64,000 bases of DNA from Halomonas denitrificans (GCF_003056305.1 NZ_PYVX01000005.1:124001-188000); one strand, 5' to 3'; positions 50,296 to 59,259 are shown, numbered from the stretch's first letter. A program made the numbers and translations. Notes: generated by a model not told the origin, from the letters alone.

Positions 50296-51657
50296 TCAGG
50301 CCGCCCGCGGTGCCGGCATCAGCGCGCGGTCGCGGCTGATCCAGATCGCCAGCAGCACCGCGGGCAGGCCGAGGACGGAAGAGACGAGGAAGAAGGTGGC
50401 GTAGCCCTCGGCGTTGACCAGCAGGCCGCCGAAGCCGCTCAGGAACTTGCCGGGCAGGGTCATCAGCGACGAGAAGAGCGCGTACTGGGTCGCCGTGTAG
50501 GCCCGCGAGGTGAGGCTCGACAGGAAGGCGATGAAGACGGCGCTCGCCAGGCCGTTGGCCAGGTTGTCGCCGACGATGGCCATGACCAGCATGGGCAGGT
50601 GCTGGCCCGACAGCGACAGCGCCACGAACAGCAGGTTGGTCAGCGCCGCCGCCGCCGCCCCCAGCACCAGGATCGGCCCGATGCCGTAGCGCGCCACCAG
50701 CAGCCCGCCGAGAATCCCCCCGCCGATGCTCATGGCGATCCCGAAGACGTTGGTGACGTTGGCGATGGTCGCCAGCGAGAACCCCAGGTCGATGTAGAGC
50801 GGATTGGCCATCGAGGCCATCGCCAGGTCGCTGATGCGGAACACCGCCACGAACACCAGCAGCCAGATGGCGCGGCGGCGGTGGCGCGTGAAGAAGTCGG
50901 TGAAGGGGCAGACGATGGCGCCGATCGTCCAGGCGACCAGTCGGCGCAGCGGCTTGGGGCGTCCCCGCGAGGCTCGCAGGAAGGCGCGCACCCGCGGCTC
51001 GTGGATCAGCTGGGTGCCGAGGGAGTTGCGCTCGGGCTCCGGGCGCAGCAGCACCGTGACCGCCCCGATGCCGACCAGCGCCGCCATGCAGAGGTAGGCG
51101 GCCTCCCAGGAGACCAGCGAGGCGACGTAGAGGGCCCCGGCGCCGGCGGCCAGCAGGCCGCCCCGGTAGCCGATGATGTAGGTCGAGGCCATGGCGGCCT
51201 GGACGTCGTCCGGGGCCGACTCGATGCGAAAGGCGTCGATGGCGATGTCCTGGGTCGCGCTGCCGAAGGCCACCAGCAGGGCGAGGGCGGCCACCAGCGG
51301 CAGGTGATCGACCGGGTCGACGCCGGAGAGGCCCACCAGGCCCGCGGCGATCATCGCCTGGGCGAGCAGCATCCAGCCGCGCCGCTGCCCGAAGGTCCGG
51401 GTCAGCAGCGGCAGGGCGAGGCGGTCCACCACCGGGGCCCAGAAGAACTTGATCGAGTAGAGCATGCCGATCCAGGCGAAGAAGCCGATGGCCGCCACCT
51501 CGACGCCGCTGCTGCGCAGCCACGCCGAGAGCGTGGAGAACACCAGCAGGAAGGGCAGGCCGGCGGAGAAGCCCAGGAACAGCATGGTGATGACCGGTGC
51601 GCGCAGATAGATCGCCAGGGCGTCATGCCAGCTGCGGCGAGCGGGGGAGGGCGGCAT
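50296..51657 (-). CDS. ampG: AmpG muropeptide permease (MFS)
   Basis: A 453-residue inner-membrane transporter with 12 or more helices. The N-terminus (YLRAPVITMLFLGFSAGLPF, then IGFFAWIGMLYSIKFFWAP) is the AmpG pattern. It imports anhydro-muropeptides for cell-wall recycling and beta-lactamase signalling. I chose ATG 51657; an in-frame GTG at 51678 is an alternative, and AAGGAG lies between them. Two other cell-wall genes (transglycosylase and amidase) occur later in the window. Confidence 0.88.
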   Translation of the reverse strand: MPPSPARRSWHDALAIYLRAPVITMLFLGFSAGLPFLLVFSTLSAWLRSSGVEVAAIGFFAWIGMLYSIKFFWAPVVDRLALPLLTRTFGQRRGWMLLAQAMIAAGLVGLSGVDPVDHLPLVAALALLVAFGSATQDIAIDAFRIESAPDDVQAAMASTYIIGYRGGLLAAGAGALYVASLVSWEAAYLCMAALVGIGAVTVLLRPEPERNSLGTQLIHEPRVRAFLRASRGRPKPLRRLVAWTIGAIVCPFTDFFTRHRRRAIWLLVFVAVFRISDLAMASMANPLYIDLGFSLATIANVTNVFGIAMSIGGGILGGLLVARYGIGPILVLGAAAAALTNLLFVALSLSGQHLPMLVMAIVGDNLANGLASAVFIAFLSSLTSRAYTATQYALFSSLMTLPGKFLSGFGGLLVNAEGYATFFLVSSVLGLPAVLLAIWISRDRALMPAPRAA

Positions 51658-51866
51658 GTCGGGCAGGACTCCTTGCACCAGGGCATGAGGGGCGACGCGA
51701 GGGCGGTCACGCAGGCCCCCGCCATCGATGATAAAATCAGGACCAGTCGCCGGGAAGCGACCGTTCGGCCCATCTCCCCCGCGGGCCTTTGCCCCGGGAC
51801 AGGTGGGCGGTGGAATTGTTGCAGAGCACCGGCAGTGATACCAGCAGGAACCCGATCAGGAGCCAT

Positions 51867-52409
51867 ATGAGCGATTCAGAGATTCGTCACGATGAGGCCG
51901 ATGACGCCGTCCCCCGCTGGTACGTCATTCAGTGCAAGGGCGGGGAGTCCTTCCGCGCCGCCGAGCACCTGACCAACCAGGGCTACGAGATCTTCCATCC
52001 CGTGCTGCAGGTGCAGAAGAAGCGGCGCGGCAAGCTCGAGTGGGTCAGCGAGCCGCTCTTTCCCTACTACCTCTTCATCCGCCTCGATCGCCTGGCCAGC
52101 AACTGGCGCCCCCTGCGCTCCACGCGCGGGGTGCTGAAGATCGTCACCTTCGGCCTGGAAATGCCGGTGCCGGTCAGCGACTCGCTGGTCGAGACCCTGC
52201 GCGCGCACGGCAGCGAGGATGAGGACGCGACGGCGAACGTCTACTTCCGCGCCGGCGAGGCGGTGGAGATCACCGAGGGACCCTTCAAGGACCTGCAGGC
52301 GGTGTTCTCGAGCCACAAGGGCGAGGAGCGCGCCATCGTGCTGCTCAACCTGCTGCACCAGCAGCAGCGCCTCGAGATGCCCGTCGGCCACCTGCGCCGC
52401 CGCGACTAG
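51867..52409 (+). CDS. rfaH: Transcription antiterminator RfaH
   Basis: A 180-residue NusG paralogue. The N-terminal NGN domain (PRWYVIQCKGGESFRAAEHL, then GYEIFHPVLQVQ and PLFPYYLFIRLD) is followed by a KOW domain (VEITEGPFKDLQAVFSSHKG). RfaH binds RNA polymerase at ops elements and promotes long envelope-gene transcripts. AGGAG precedes ATG 51867 by about six bases. The sequence fits RfaH better than NusG (shorter, IFHPVL and VTFG segments). Confidence 0.9.
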   Translation: MSDSEIRHDEADDAVPRWYVIQCKGGESFRAAEHLTNQGYEIFHPVLQVQKKRRGKLEWVSEPLFPYYLFIRLDRLASNWRPLRSTRGVLKIVTFGLEMPVPVSDSLVETLRAHGSEDEDATANVYFRAGEAVEITEGPFKDLQAVFSSHKGEERAIVLLNLLHQQQRLEMPVGHLRRRD

Positions 52410-52451
52410 CCACCGGCCTCGACGCCTTTCCCCATCGCCCAAGGAGACTTC

Positions 52452-52958
52452 ATGATCATCGACCCCCAGCGCGTCGTGACCCTGCACTACGTCCTCAGCG
52501 ACCAGGACGGCAACGTCCTCGACGACTCCCGGGCTCGCGCGCAGCCGCTCGAGTACCTGCACGGCCACGGCAACATCATGGCCGGCCTGGAGCAGGCCCT
52601 GGCGGGCCGTGCCGCCGGGGCCGAGCTCTCCGTGACCCTGATGCCGGCCGAGGCCTACGGGCTGCGCGACGAGGCGCTGGTGCGCGAGGTGGGGCGCCAC
52701 GCCTTTCCCGCCCCCGACCTCGCCCCCGGGATGCGCTTCCAGACCCCCGGCGACGACGGTCCCGAGATCGTCACCATCCTCGAGGTGCGCGACGACGGCG
52801 TGCTGATCGACACCAACCATCCGCTGGCCGGCCACACCCTGCGCTATCGCCTCGAGGTACTCGAGGTCCGCGAGGCTACCCGCGCGGAGCTCGCCAAGGG
52901 CCACCCGCTGCCGCCCGGCACCGAGCCCGGCGAGGTGGAAGACAAGAAGATGGTCTGA
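52452..52958 (+). CDS. SlyD-like FKBP-type peptidyl-prolyl isomerase
   Basis: A 168-residue chaperone-isomerase. The FKBP domain (VVTLHYVLSDQDGNVLDDS, with YLHGHGNIMAGLEQAL) is interrupted by the insert-in-flap (LMPAEAYGLRDEALV region) of SlyD. The C-terminus lacks the His/Cys-rich metal tail of E. coli SlyD and ends KKMV. AAGGAG precedes ATG 52452. It lies 42 bases after rfaH and may be cotranscribed. Confidence 0.9.
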   Translation: MIIDPQRVVTLHYVLSDQDGNVLDDSRARAQPLEYLHGHGNIMAGLEQALAGRAAGAELSVTLMPAEAYGLRDEALVREVGRHAFPAPDLAPGMRFQTPGDDGPEIVTILEVRDDGVLIDTNHPLAGHTLRYRLEVLEVREATRAELAKGHPLPPGTEPGEVEDKKMV

Positions 52959-53087
52959 ACGTCGGCGGCGGGCGACAGCGCCCCCGGCAATTTGCAGCGA
53001 CTGGGGAAACGCGCCCGGGGCGGGTCTCGTCGCGCCCGGCGCGCGGTAGGCTTGGGGCCTCGTTCAGCCACACAGGGAAGCCCATCG

Positions 53088-53405
53088 ATGAGCGACCATC
53101 CTGCCCCCTGCGCCCGCCGGCGCACGCTGCTGGCCGCCCTCGGCCTGGTCGGCGTCGCCGCCTACGCCGCGCCGACCCTCTCCACCCTGGGCCAGGCCGA
53201 GGCCGAGGCCGGCGACTGGGACGAGGGGCGCTGGCGCATCGTCTACGAGACCCATCCGGAGACCCGGGAGCGTCGCTACGTGGACGACTACCGCGACCAT
53301 CGCCGCCACCGCCATCACCAGCATCACCACCGTCACCGGCACTCGAAGCACAGCCATAGCCACAGCTTCAGCTACCCCAGCCACAGCTATCCCAGTCGCT
53401 GGTGA
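53088..53405 (+). CDS. Secreted His-rich peptide with Tat-like signal, function unknown
   Basis: A 105-residue protein. A twin-arginine-like leader (CARRRTLLAALGLVGVAAYAA, then PTLSTLGQAEA) precedes a short charged segment and a C-terminal tail with 13 histidines in the last 35 residues plus Ser/Tyr/Arg repeats (SHSFSYPSHSYPSRW). Such a tail would bind Zn, Ni or Cu, or could be the modified core of a peptide. The only cysteine (Cys8) is in the leader. GGGAAG precedes ATG 53088. Its stop overlaps the GTG start of the HprK/PqqD gene, so the two work together. I recognise no family. Confidence 0.72.
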   Translation: MSDHPAPCARRRTLLAALGLVGVAAYAAPTLSTLGQAEAEAGDWDEGRWRIVYETHPETRERRYVDDYRDHRRHRHHQHHHRHRHSKHSHSHSFSYPSHSYPSRW

Positions 53406-54643
53406 ACGGGCCCCCTGACCCCGCGAGGCGCGTCGAGGCGCTGCAGCCCGCGGGGCTCGAGGCCACGCTGCGACTCGAGGGAGCCCCCGAGCTCGCCGAG
53501 GCGCTGCGCGCGGCGATGCCCGGCTGGCCGCTGGCGCCCGTGCCGGCCGCGGCCCGCCCGCCATCGTGCGAGGCGCTGACGGCCTGGCGGGAGGCCGAGG
53601 GCTACGGCCAGGCGGTGCCGGGGCGCTCACGGCCCCGGCGACTGCTCGGCCTCGCCACTGCGGCCGCCAGCCTGATCGCCGACCTGATTCCGCGGCTGCT
53701 CGAGGCCCGGCCCCGGCAGAGCGGCCTGCACTGTGCCGCCGTGGAGATCGACGGGCGGCTGGTGCTGTTCCCCGCCACCCATCGGGCGGGCAAGAGCCTG
53801 CTCTGTGCCGCCTTCGCCGCCGCCGGCCATCGGGTCTTCGCCGACGACGTGCTGCTGCTGAGCATCGAGGACGGGGGCATGGCGGTGGGCGAGGCGCTGG
53901 GCATCGCGCCGCGGCTGCGCCTGCCCCTGCCGACGCATCTCCCCGCCGCGCTGGCGGACTTCATCGCCGCCCATGAACGCGTCTCGGATCGGCGCTACGC
54001 CTACCTGAGCCTGTGCCGTCAACGCCTCGCCGGCCACGGCGAGCGGCTTCCCATCGGCGCCATCGTGCTGCTGGACCGCCTGCCCGGCACGCCGTCCCCG
54101 AGCCTGACACGTCTCTCGCCCGGCGACGGCCTGCTGCAGCTGCTGAGCCAGAGCCTCGCCGGCGACGCCGACACCCACGACCCGGGTCGCCTGGTCCCGC
54201 GGCTGCTGCCGATGATGCAGGGCCTGCCGTGCCGGTCGCTTTGCTACGACGACCCCATGGCGGCCGTCGAGCGGGTGGTGGAAGGCCTGGACGAGGGAGC
54301 GCCTGCGCCGGTATCGGTCGCGCCGGCCCTTGGGGCGGCCGAGGTCGCGTCGGCTGCCGGCGCCCCGGAGGTGGCCTGGCGCCGCCTGCCGGTGGCGGCG
54401 GAGTATCCGCTGGGCGAGGAGCACTTCCTGGTCACTGGCGACGGCGGGGTGCATCGTCTGAGCGCCGTGGCCGGCGGCGTCTGGCGCCTGCTGGGCCTGG
54501 AGGCGTTGAGCCTCGCCGAGGTGGCGGCGCTGCTGGCCGAGCGCTTTCCCGAGGTCGAGCCGGCCCGGCTGCGCGCCGACCTGGCACGGCTCTTCGACGA
54601 TCTGGCGGCGGCCGGGCTGATCGAGCGCGATTTTCCCGCCTGA
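53402..54643 (+). CDS. HprK-related kinase-like / PqqD-domain fusion protein
   Basis: A 413-residue protein. The middle is an HprK-like nucleotide-binding fold with a variant P-loop, PATHRAGKS (Lys131), followed by HRVFADDVLLL. The C-terminal ~85 residues are a PqqD domain (EEHFLVTGDGGVHRLSAVAG, then LSLAEVAALLAERFPEV and LAAAGLIERDF). PqqD domains recognise leader peptides of ribosomally made, modified peptides (RiPPs). HprK-related kinases with separate PqqD partners are known as HPr-rel-A systems; here both are in one chain. GTG 53402 has no ribosome site, so it depends on translation of the His-rich peptide. The substrate is inferred to be that peptide. Confidence 0.75.
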   Translation: MNGPPDPARRVEALQPAGLEATLRLEGAPELAEALRAAMPGWPLAPVPAAARPPSCEALTAWREAEGYGQAVPGRSRPRRLLGLATAAASLIADLIPRLLEARPRQSGLHCAAVEIDGRLVLFPATHRAGKSLLCAAFAAAGHRVFADDVLLLSIEDGGMAVGEALGIAPRLRLPLPTHLPAALADFIAAHERVSDRRYAYLSLCRQRLAGHGERLPIGAIVLLDRLPGTPSPSLTRLSPGDGLLQLLSQSLAGDADTHDPGRLVPRLLPMMQGLPCRSLCYDDPMAAVERVVEGLDEGAPAPVSVAPALGAAEVASAAGAPEVAWRRLPVAAEYPLGEEHFLVTGDGGVHRLSAVAGGVWRLLGLEALSLAEVAALLAERFPEVEPARLRADLARLFDDLAAAGLIERDFPA

Positions 54644-54687
54644 GGGCGGCCTGTTCGGCCTCGATCCTGCCTGCGAGGCCCCGGAAA

Positions 54688-54701
54688 CTGACCTGCGTCA
54701 A
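54688..54701. promoter_or_regulatory. FNR/Anr-like box, upstream copy
   Basis: CTGAC-CTGC-GTCAA matches nine of ten fixed positions of TTGAC-N4-GTCAA. It forms the left arm of a 17-base inverted repeat with 54739-54755. Confidence 0.55.
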
Positions 54702-54738
54702 CTCCTGGCGGCCTGCGATCCCGGGGCCGGCGGCAAAC

Positions 54739-54780
54739 TTGATGCAGGTCAGTTTGTCTCCCCCGAGGCCGCGCTAGAGT
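54739..54780 (+). promoter_or_regulatory. FNR/Anr-dependent promoter candidate for ccoM
   Basis: TTGAT-GCAG-GTCAG (54739-54752) resembles an FNR box. TAGAGT at 54775-54780 can serve as -10. With a start near 54787 the box would be centred at about -41.5, the standard place for activation by FNR/Anr. Activation under low oxygen suits a cbb3-oxidase subunit. Confidence 0.55.
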
Positions 54781-54812
54781 GCACTCAACACATCGGGACG
54801 GGAGGACACACC

Positions 54813-54929
54813 ATGTACTTGGATGACGCCGTAATCTTCGGACTTGTGACCGTCGCGATGATGATCGCTTTCATGGGGGGCTGGGTCGCGTTCGTCGTTC
54901 GCGATCACCGTCGCAAGAACAAGCACTGA
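54813..54929 (+). CDS. ccoM: CcoM-like small subunit of cbb3 cytochrome oxidase
   Basis: A 38-residue peptide with one membrane helix (VIFGLVTVAMMIAFMGGWVAF) and a basic end (RDHRRKNKH). The layout MYLDDAVIFGLVTV resembles Pseudomonas CcoM, a single-helix subunit that stabilises the cbb3 oxidase. GGAGG seven bases before ATG 54813 is a strong ribosome site. A good terminator follows and FNR-like boxes precede it, so it is a one-gene unit. No other cco gene is in the window, which also applies in pseudomonads where ccoM is unlinked. Codon use is less GC-rich than that of the neighbours. Confidence 0.75.
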   Translation: MYLDDAVIFGLVTVAMMIAFMGGWVAFVVRDHRRKNKH

Positions 54930-54978
54930 TCCAGCCGCTTCTAGAGTCGTCAGGGGAGGGGGGAGCTTTCCCCCCAGT

Positions 54979-55006
54979 AGCCGACCCACTTGGGTCGGCT
55001 TTTTTT
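54979..55006 (+). terminator. Rho-independent terminator of ccoM
   Basis: A 10-bp stem (AGCCGACCCA / TGGGTCGGCT) with a tight loop is followed by seven T. This is the clearest terminator in the window. Confidence 0.92.
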
Positions 55007-55059
55007 CGTCTGTACTTTTGGTCGTTTCTCCGCCCGTGCAGCGGCGATGGCTTGTCGGC

Positions 55060-55827
55060 TCAGCGCCCGGCGGTGGCGCGGCCGGCGTCCTGCACCGACC
55101 AGCGGTCCGCCAGGGCGCGCATCACCCGTTCCGGGTACCAGGTCTTGCCGAGGCTGCCGTTGTAGCGCGCCAGCGCCCGGGTCAGGTCGCCGCGCTCCAC
55201 GGCCAGGTAGTGGGCGAGGATCGTGCAGCCGTAGCGCAGGTTGCGGTGCGGGTCCTTGAGGTCGTCGGCGGGCAGGCCCAGCTCGCGGACCCAGAACGGC
55301 ATGATCTGCATCAGCCCGACGGCGCCGGCCGAGGAGACGGCCCCGGCCTGGAAGGCGCTCTCCACCTGGATGACCGCCAGTACCAGCTCCGGGGCCAGGC
55401 CGGCGAGGCGCGCCTCCTGGTGGATGCGGCCCAGCAGCGCCCGGCGCCGCCGGGCCTCCGGCACGTAGCGGGCGAGCCGCGGCTCCATGGCGTTCAACCA
55501 CTGCCGGGCCGCCCAGATGTCGGCGGGGGGCAGCGGCGCGTCGCGCACGGTGTCGAGGGTGTCGCGCAGGCTGGCGGGCGCGGAGGGCAGCGCCCGCACG
55601 AAGGGAGCGGGGGGCACGGACGAAAGGGCCACCGGCGTGGGCTCGGCGGCCTGGTAGGCATCAGGGAGGGCGGCCAGGAAGTCCCGGTCGCCCTGGCCCA
55701 GGGCCGTCATGGTGGGCAGGAGGAGGGCCGCTGCCAGGGCGGCGGCCCGACAGACCTCAGATCGCGACCTTCGCGCGCAGGAAGTCGATGATCTCTCCGG
55801 CCGGTACCATGGTGGCGTCACTGTCAC
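55060..55827 (-). CDS. Lytic transglycosylase (SLT domain), start uncertain
   Basis: A cell-wall enzyme of the soluble-lytic-transglycosylase fold. The catalytic glutamate is in VIQVESAFQ, followed by the family motif [11 protein letters not shown] and a late ARYNGS region. The signal-like segment [20 protein letters not shown] precedes it, but no ATG lies just before that segment. The nearest in-frame starts are GTG 55827 and GTG 55821, inside the 3' end of proS; starting at the internal ATG near 55710 would lose the signal. The boundary is therefore tentative. It probably follows proS in one transcript. Confidence 0.78.
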   Translation of the reverse strand: MTVTPPWYRPERSSTSCARRSRSEVCRAAALAAALLLPTMTALGQGDRDFLAALPDAYQAAEPTPVALSSVPPAPFVRALPSAPASLRDTLDTVRDAPLPPADIWAARQWLNAMEPRLARYVPEARRRRALLGRIHQEARLAGLAPELVLAVIQVESAFQAGAVSSAGAVGLMQIMPFWVRELGLPADDLKDPHRNLRYGCTILAHYLAVERGDLTRALARYNGSLGKTWYPERVMRALADRWSVQDAGRATAGR

Positions 55828-57466
55828 GGCGTCCCTTGTATTCGAGTTCTTCCTTGTCGAGCCCGCGGTCGCCGACGACCAGGCGGTGGGGGATGCCCAT
55901 CAGCTCGTGGTCGGCGAAGCGCACGCCCGGGCGCAGGTCGCGATCGTCCAGCAGCACCTCGAGGCCGGCGGCGGTGAGCGCCTGGTAGAGCCGCTCGGAC
56001 TCCTCGCGCACCCGCTGCGACTTGTGGGCGTTCATCGGCACCATGGCAACGTGGAAGGGCGCGATGGCGTCGGGCCAGATGATCCCCGCCTCGTCGTGGT
56101 TCTGCTCGATGGCGGCCGCCACGACCCGGGTCACACCGATACCATAGCAGCCCATCCAGGGATGCACGGCACGACCTTCGTCCCCCAGCACGGTGGCGTT
56201 CATCGCCTTGGAGTACTTCTGGCCGAGCTGGAAGACGTGGCCCACCTCGATGCCGCGCTTGATGGCGAGCGTGCCCTGACCGTCCGGCGAGGGATCGCCC
56301 TCGACCACGTTGCGCAGGTCGGCGACCTGGGGCAGCGCCACGTCACGCTCCCAGTTGATGCCGAAGTAGTGCTGGCCGTCGATGTTGGCGCCGGCGCCGA
56401 AGTCGCTCATCATCGCCACGCTGCGATCGATGATGATCGGCAGGTTCAGGTTCACCGGACCGAGCGAGCCCGGGCCGGCGCCTACCGCGGCGCGGATCTC
56501 CTCTTCGCTGGCCATGGTCAGCGGGGCGGCCACCTCGGCCAGGTTCTCGGCCTTCACCTCGTTGAGCTCGTGGTCGCCGCGCACCAGCAGGGCGACCAGG
56601 CCGCCCTCGGCGCCGTGCACCATCAGGGTCTTGATCGTCTTCTCGATGGGCAGGCCGTGCTGCTCGACCAGGGCGGCGATGGTCTTGGCGTTGGGGGTGT
56701 CGACCAGGCGCAGCTCCTCGCCGGGGGCGGCGCGCTCGCCCTGGGGCGCCAGCGCCTCGGCCTTCTCCATGTTGGCGGCGTAGTCGGATTCGGTGGAGAA
56801 GACGATGTCGTCCTCGCCGGAGTCGGCCAGCACGTGGAACTCGTGGGAGCCGGTGCCGCCGATGGCGCCGTTGTCGGCGATCACCGGGCGGAAGTCGAGC
56901 CCCAGGCGGGTGAAGATGCGCACGTAGGCGTCGTACATCGCCTGGTAGGTCTCCTTCAGGGACGCTTCATCGATATGGAAGGAGTAGGCGTCCTTCATGA
57001 TGAACTCCCGGGAGCGCATCACCCCGAAGCGCGGCCGGATCTCGTCGCGGAACTTGGTCTGCACCTGGTAGAAGTTGGCCGGCAGCTGCTTGTAGCTGGC
57101 GATCTCCTTGCGCACCAGGTCGGTGATCACCTCCTCGTGGGTCGGGCCGACGCAGTAGTCGCGATCGTGGCGATCCTTGAGGCGCAGCAGCTCCGGGCCG
57201 TACTGCTCCCAGCGGCCGGACTCCTGCCACAGCTCCGCCGGCTGCACCGCGGGCATCAGCACTTCCTGGGCGCCGGCACGATCCATCTCCTCGCGCACGA
57301 TGCGCTCGACCTTGCGCAGGGTCTTGAGGCCCATCGGCAGCCAGGTGTAGAGGCCGGAGGTGAGGCGACGGATCATCCCGGCGCGCAGCATCAGCTGGTG
57401 GCTGACGACTTCGGCGTCGGCAGGCGTTTCCTTGAGGGTGGCGATCAACAGTTGACTGGCGCGCAT
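55757..57466 (-). CDS. proS: Prolyl-tRNA synthetase
   Basis: A 569-residue class II synthetase charging tRNA-Pro. Motif 1 and 2 regions ([20 protein letters not shown], then [14 protein letters not shown] and [18 protein letters not shown]) and the anticodon domain near the C-terminus fit E. coli ProS (572). The editing insert (residues ~230-390) is present. ATG 57466 gives the standard N-terminus [15 protein letters not shown]. Confidence 0.96.
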   Translation of the reverse strand: MRASQLLIATLKETPADAEVVSHQLMLRAGMIRRLTSGLYTWLPMGLKTLRKVERIVREEMDRAGAQEVLMPAVQPAELWQESGRWEQYGPELLRLKDRHDRDYCVGPTHEEVITDLVRKEIASYKQLPANFYQVQTKFRDEIRPRFGVMRSREFIMKDAYSFHIDEASLKETYQAMYDAYVRIFTRLGLDFRPVIADNGAIGGTGSHEFHVLADSGEDDIVFSTESDYAANMEKAEALAPQGERAAPGEELRLVDTPNAKTIAALVEQHGLPIEKTIKTLMVHGAEGGLVALLVRGDHELNEVKAENLAEVAAPLTMASEEEIRAAVGAGPGSLGPVNLNLPIIIDRSVAMMSDFGAGANIDGQHYFGINWERDVALPQVADLRNVVEGDPSPDGQGTLAIKRGIEVGHVFQLGQKYSKAMNATVLGDEGRAVHPWMGCYGIGVTRVVAAAIEQNHDEAGIIWPDAIAPFHVAMVPMNAHKSQRVREESERLYQALTAAGLEVLLDDRDLRPGVRFADHELMGIPHRLVVGDRGLDKEELEYKGRRDSDATMVPAGEIIDFLRAKVAI

Positions 57467-57719
57467 GGGTCCGGGGTTTCCTCGAGCGGGGGCTTGTGCA
57501 GAAGCGGATACGGGGCCGCACGGAGCGGCGGCAATGACCCTGCATTGTACGGCCAAGCCCGGTTGGCGGCAAAAGTCCGGCGGAGGGCCTGACGCGCGCC
57601 AGGCTGTCGACGTATTAGACGAACGTCGACGAATCGCCTATCTGTATAGCGCCATCATGATTTACGTGAAATCATTGAGCCGACGAACTAATTACCCTGA
57701 GAGATGGAGGATTCCGGGC
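57467..57719. promoter_or_regulatory. Divergent promoter region between proS and the CoA-transferase, with two palindromes
   Basis: 253 bases without a gene. Two inverted repeats are present: GTCGACG...CGTCGAC (57606-57630, 11-base spacer) and ATGATTTACGTGAAATCAT (57657-57675). A possible extended -10 is TGTATAG near 57643-57649. Either dyad could bind a regulator of the CoA-transferase gene. Confidence 0.45.
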
Positions 57720-59258
57720 GTGCAGGACGAGACGACCATCCAGCAACGTTGCCGCTGGCCCCAGTGGCGGGAGCGGCTGTGCAGCGCCGACGAGGCCGCC
57801 GCGCTGATCACCGACGGCATGACGGTGGGCATGAGCGGCTTCACCCGCGCCGGCGAGGCCAAGGCGGTGCCGCTGGCGCTGGCCGAACGGGCGGCCCAGG
57901 CGCCGCTCTCCATCACGCTGATGACCGGCGCCTCGCTGGGGAACGACCTCGACCAGCGCCTCACCGAGGCCAAGGTGCTGGCGCGTCGGATGCCCTTCCA
58001 GGTCGACACCACCCTGCGCCGGGCGATCAACGCCGGCGAGGTGATGTTCATCGACCAGCACCTCTCCGAGACCGTCGAGCTGCTGCGCAACCGCCAGCTC
58101 GCCGAACTCGACGTGGCGGTGGTGGAGGCCTGCGCCATCACCGAGGCGGGCGGCATCGTGCCCACGAACTCGGTGGGCAACTCGGCGAGCTACGCGATAC
58201 TGGCCGACAAGGTGATCATCGAGCTCAACCTCGATGCGCCCGCCGAGCTGGAGGGGCTCCACGACATCTACATCCCGCAGATGCGCCCGACCCGCCCGCC
58301 GATCCCCGTGGTGGCGCCGGACTCGCGCATCGGCACCCCCTACATCCCCATCGATCCGGCGAAGATCGCCGCCATCGTCGTCACCCGCGGCAAGGACAGC
58401 CCCTCCACGGTGCTGCCGCCCGATGCCGATACCCGCCGCATCGCCGACCACCTGATCGGCTTCTTCGCCGCCGAGGTGGAAGCGAGACGCCTGGCGCCCT
58501 CGCTGTTGCCGCTGCAGGCCGGCATCGGGACCATGGCCAACGCGGTGATGAGCGGGCTTTCCGACGGGCCCTTCGAGGACCTGACCATGTACTCCGAGGT
58601 GCTGCAGGACTCTACCTTCGACCTGCTGGACGCCGGCAAGCTGGCGTTCGCCTCGGGCTGCTCGATCACCCTCTCCGAGGCCTGCGGCGCGCGGGTCTGG
58701 CCGCGCCTGGACCACTACCGCGATCGCCTGGTGCTGCGTCCCCAGGAGCTCTCCAACCATCCCGGCATCGTGCGCCGCCTCGGCATCATCGCCATCAACA
58801 CCGCGCTCGAGGTCGACATCTACGGCAACGTCAACTCCACCCACGTCTGCGGCACCCGGATGATGAACGGCATCGGCGGCTCCGGGGACTTCGCCCGCAA
58901 CGCCCAGCTGTCGATCTTCGTCACCAAGTCGCTCGCCAAGAGCGGCGACGTCTCGAGCGTGGTGCCCTTCGTCAGCCACGTGGACCATACCGAGCACGAC
59001 GTCGACATCCTGGTCACCGAGCATGGCCTCGCGGACCTGCGTGGCCTGGCGCCCCGGGAGCGGGCGGAGCGGGTCATCGAGTGCTGCGCCGATCCCCTCT
59101 ATCGCCCGGCGCTGCGCCGCTACTTCGCCGAGGCCAAGGCGCGCGGCGGCCATACGCCCCACTGCCTGGAGCAGGCGCTCGCCTGGCACCTGGCGGTGGA
59201 GCGCGACGGGCACATGCGTCGCTTCCAGGACGACGAGGCGCTGGCGGCCACGGCCTGA
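57720..59258 (+). CDS. Acetyl-CoA hydrolase/transferase family protein (probable acetate:succinyl-CoA transferase)
   Basis: A 512-residue enzyme of the Cat1/AarC/SCACT family that exchanges CoA between acids. Key stretches: GMSGFTRAGEAKAVPLAL, PTNSVGNSASYAILADKVI, LQAGIGTMANAVMSGL and TMYSEVLQDSTFDLLDAG, whose glutamate is the likely CoA-carrying residue. GTG 57720 has GGAGG about eight bases upstream. AarC-type enzymes complete a TCA variant using acetate; the exact acids here are not determined. Confidence 0.87.
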   Translation: MQDETTIQQRCRWPQWRERLCSADEAAALITDGMTVGMSGFTRAGEAKAVPLALAERAAQAPLSITLMTGASLGNDLDQRLTEAKVLARRMPFQVDTTLRRAINAGEVMFIDQHLSETVELLRNRQLAELDVAVVEACAITEAGGIVPTNSVGNSASYAILADKVIIELNLDAPAELEGLHDIYIPQMRPTRPPIPVVAPDSRIGTPYIPIDPAKIAAIVVTRGKDSPSTVLPPDADTRRIADHLIGFFAAEVEARRLAPSLLPLQAGIGTMANAVMSGLSDGPFEDLTMYSEVLQDSTFDLLDAGKLAFASGCSITLSEACGARVWPRLDHYRDRLVLRPQELSNHPGIVRRLGIIAINTALEVDIYGNVNSTHVCGTRMMNGIGGSGDFARNAQLSIFVTKSLAKSGDVSSVVPFVSHVDHTEHDVDILVTEHGLADLRGLAPRERAERVIECCADPLYRPALRRYFAEAKARGGHTPHCLEQALAWHLAVERDGHMRRFQDDEALAATA

Positions 59259-59259
59259 G

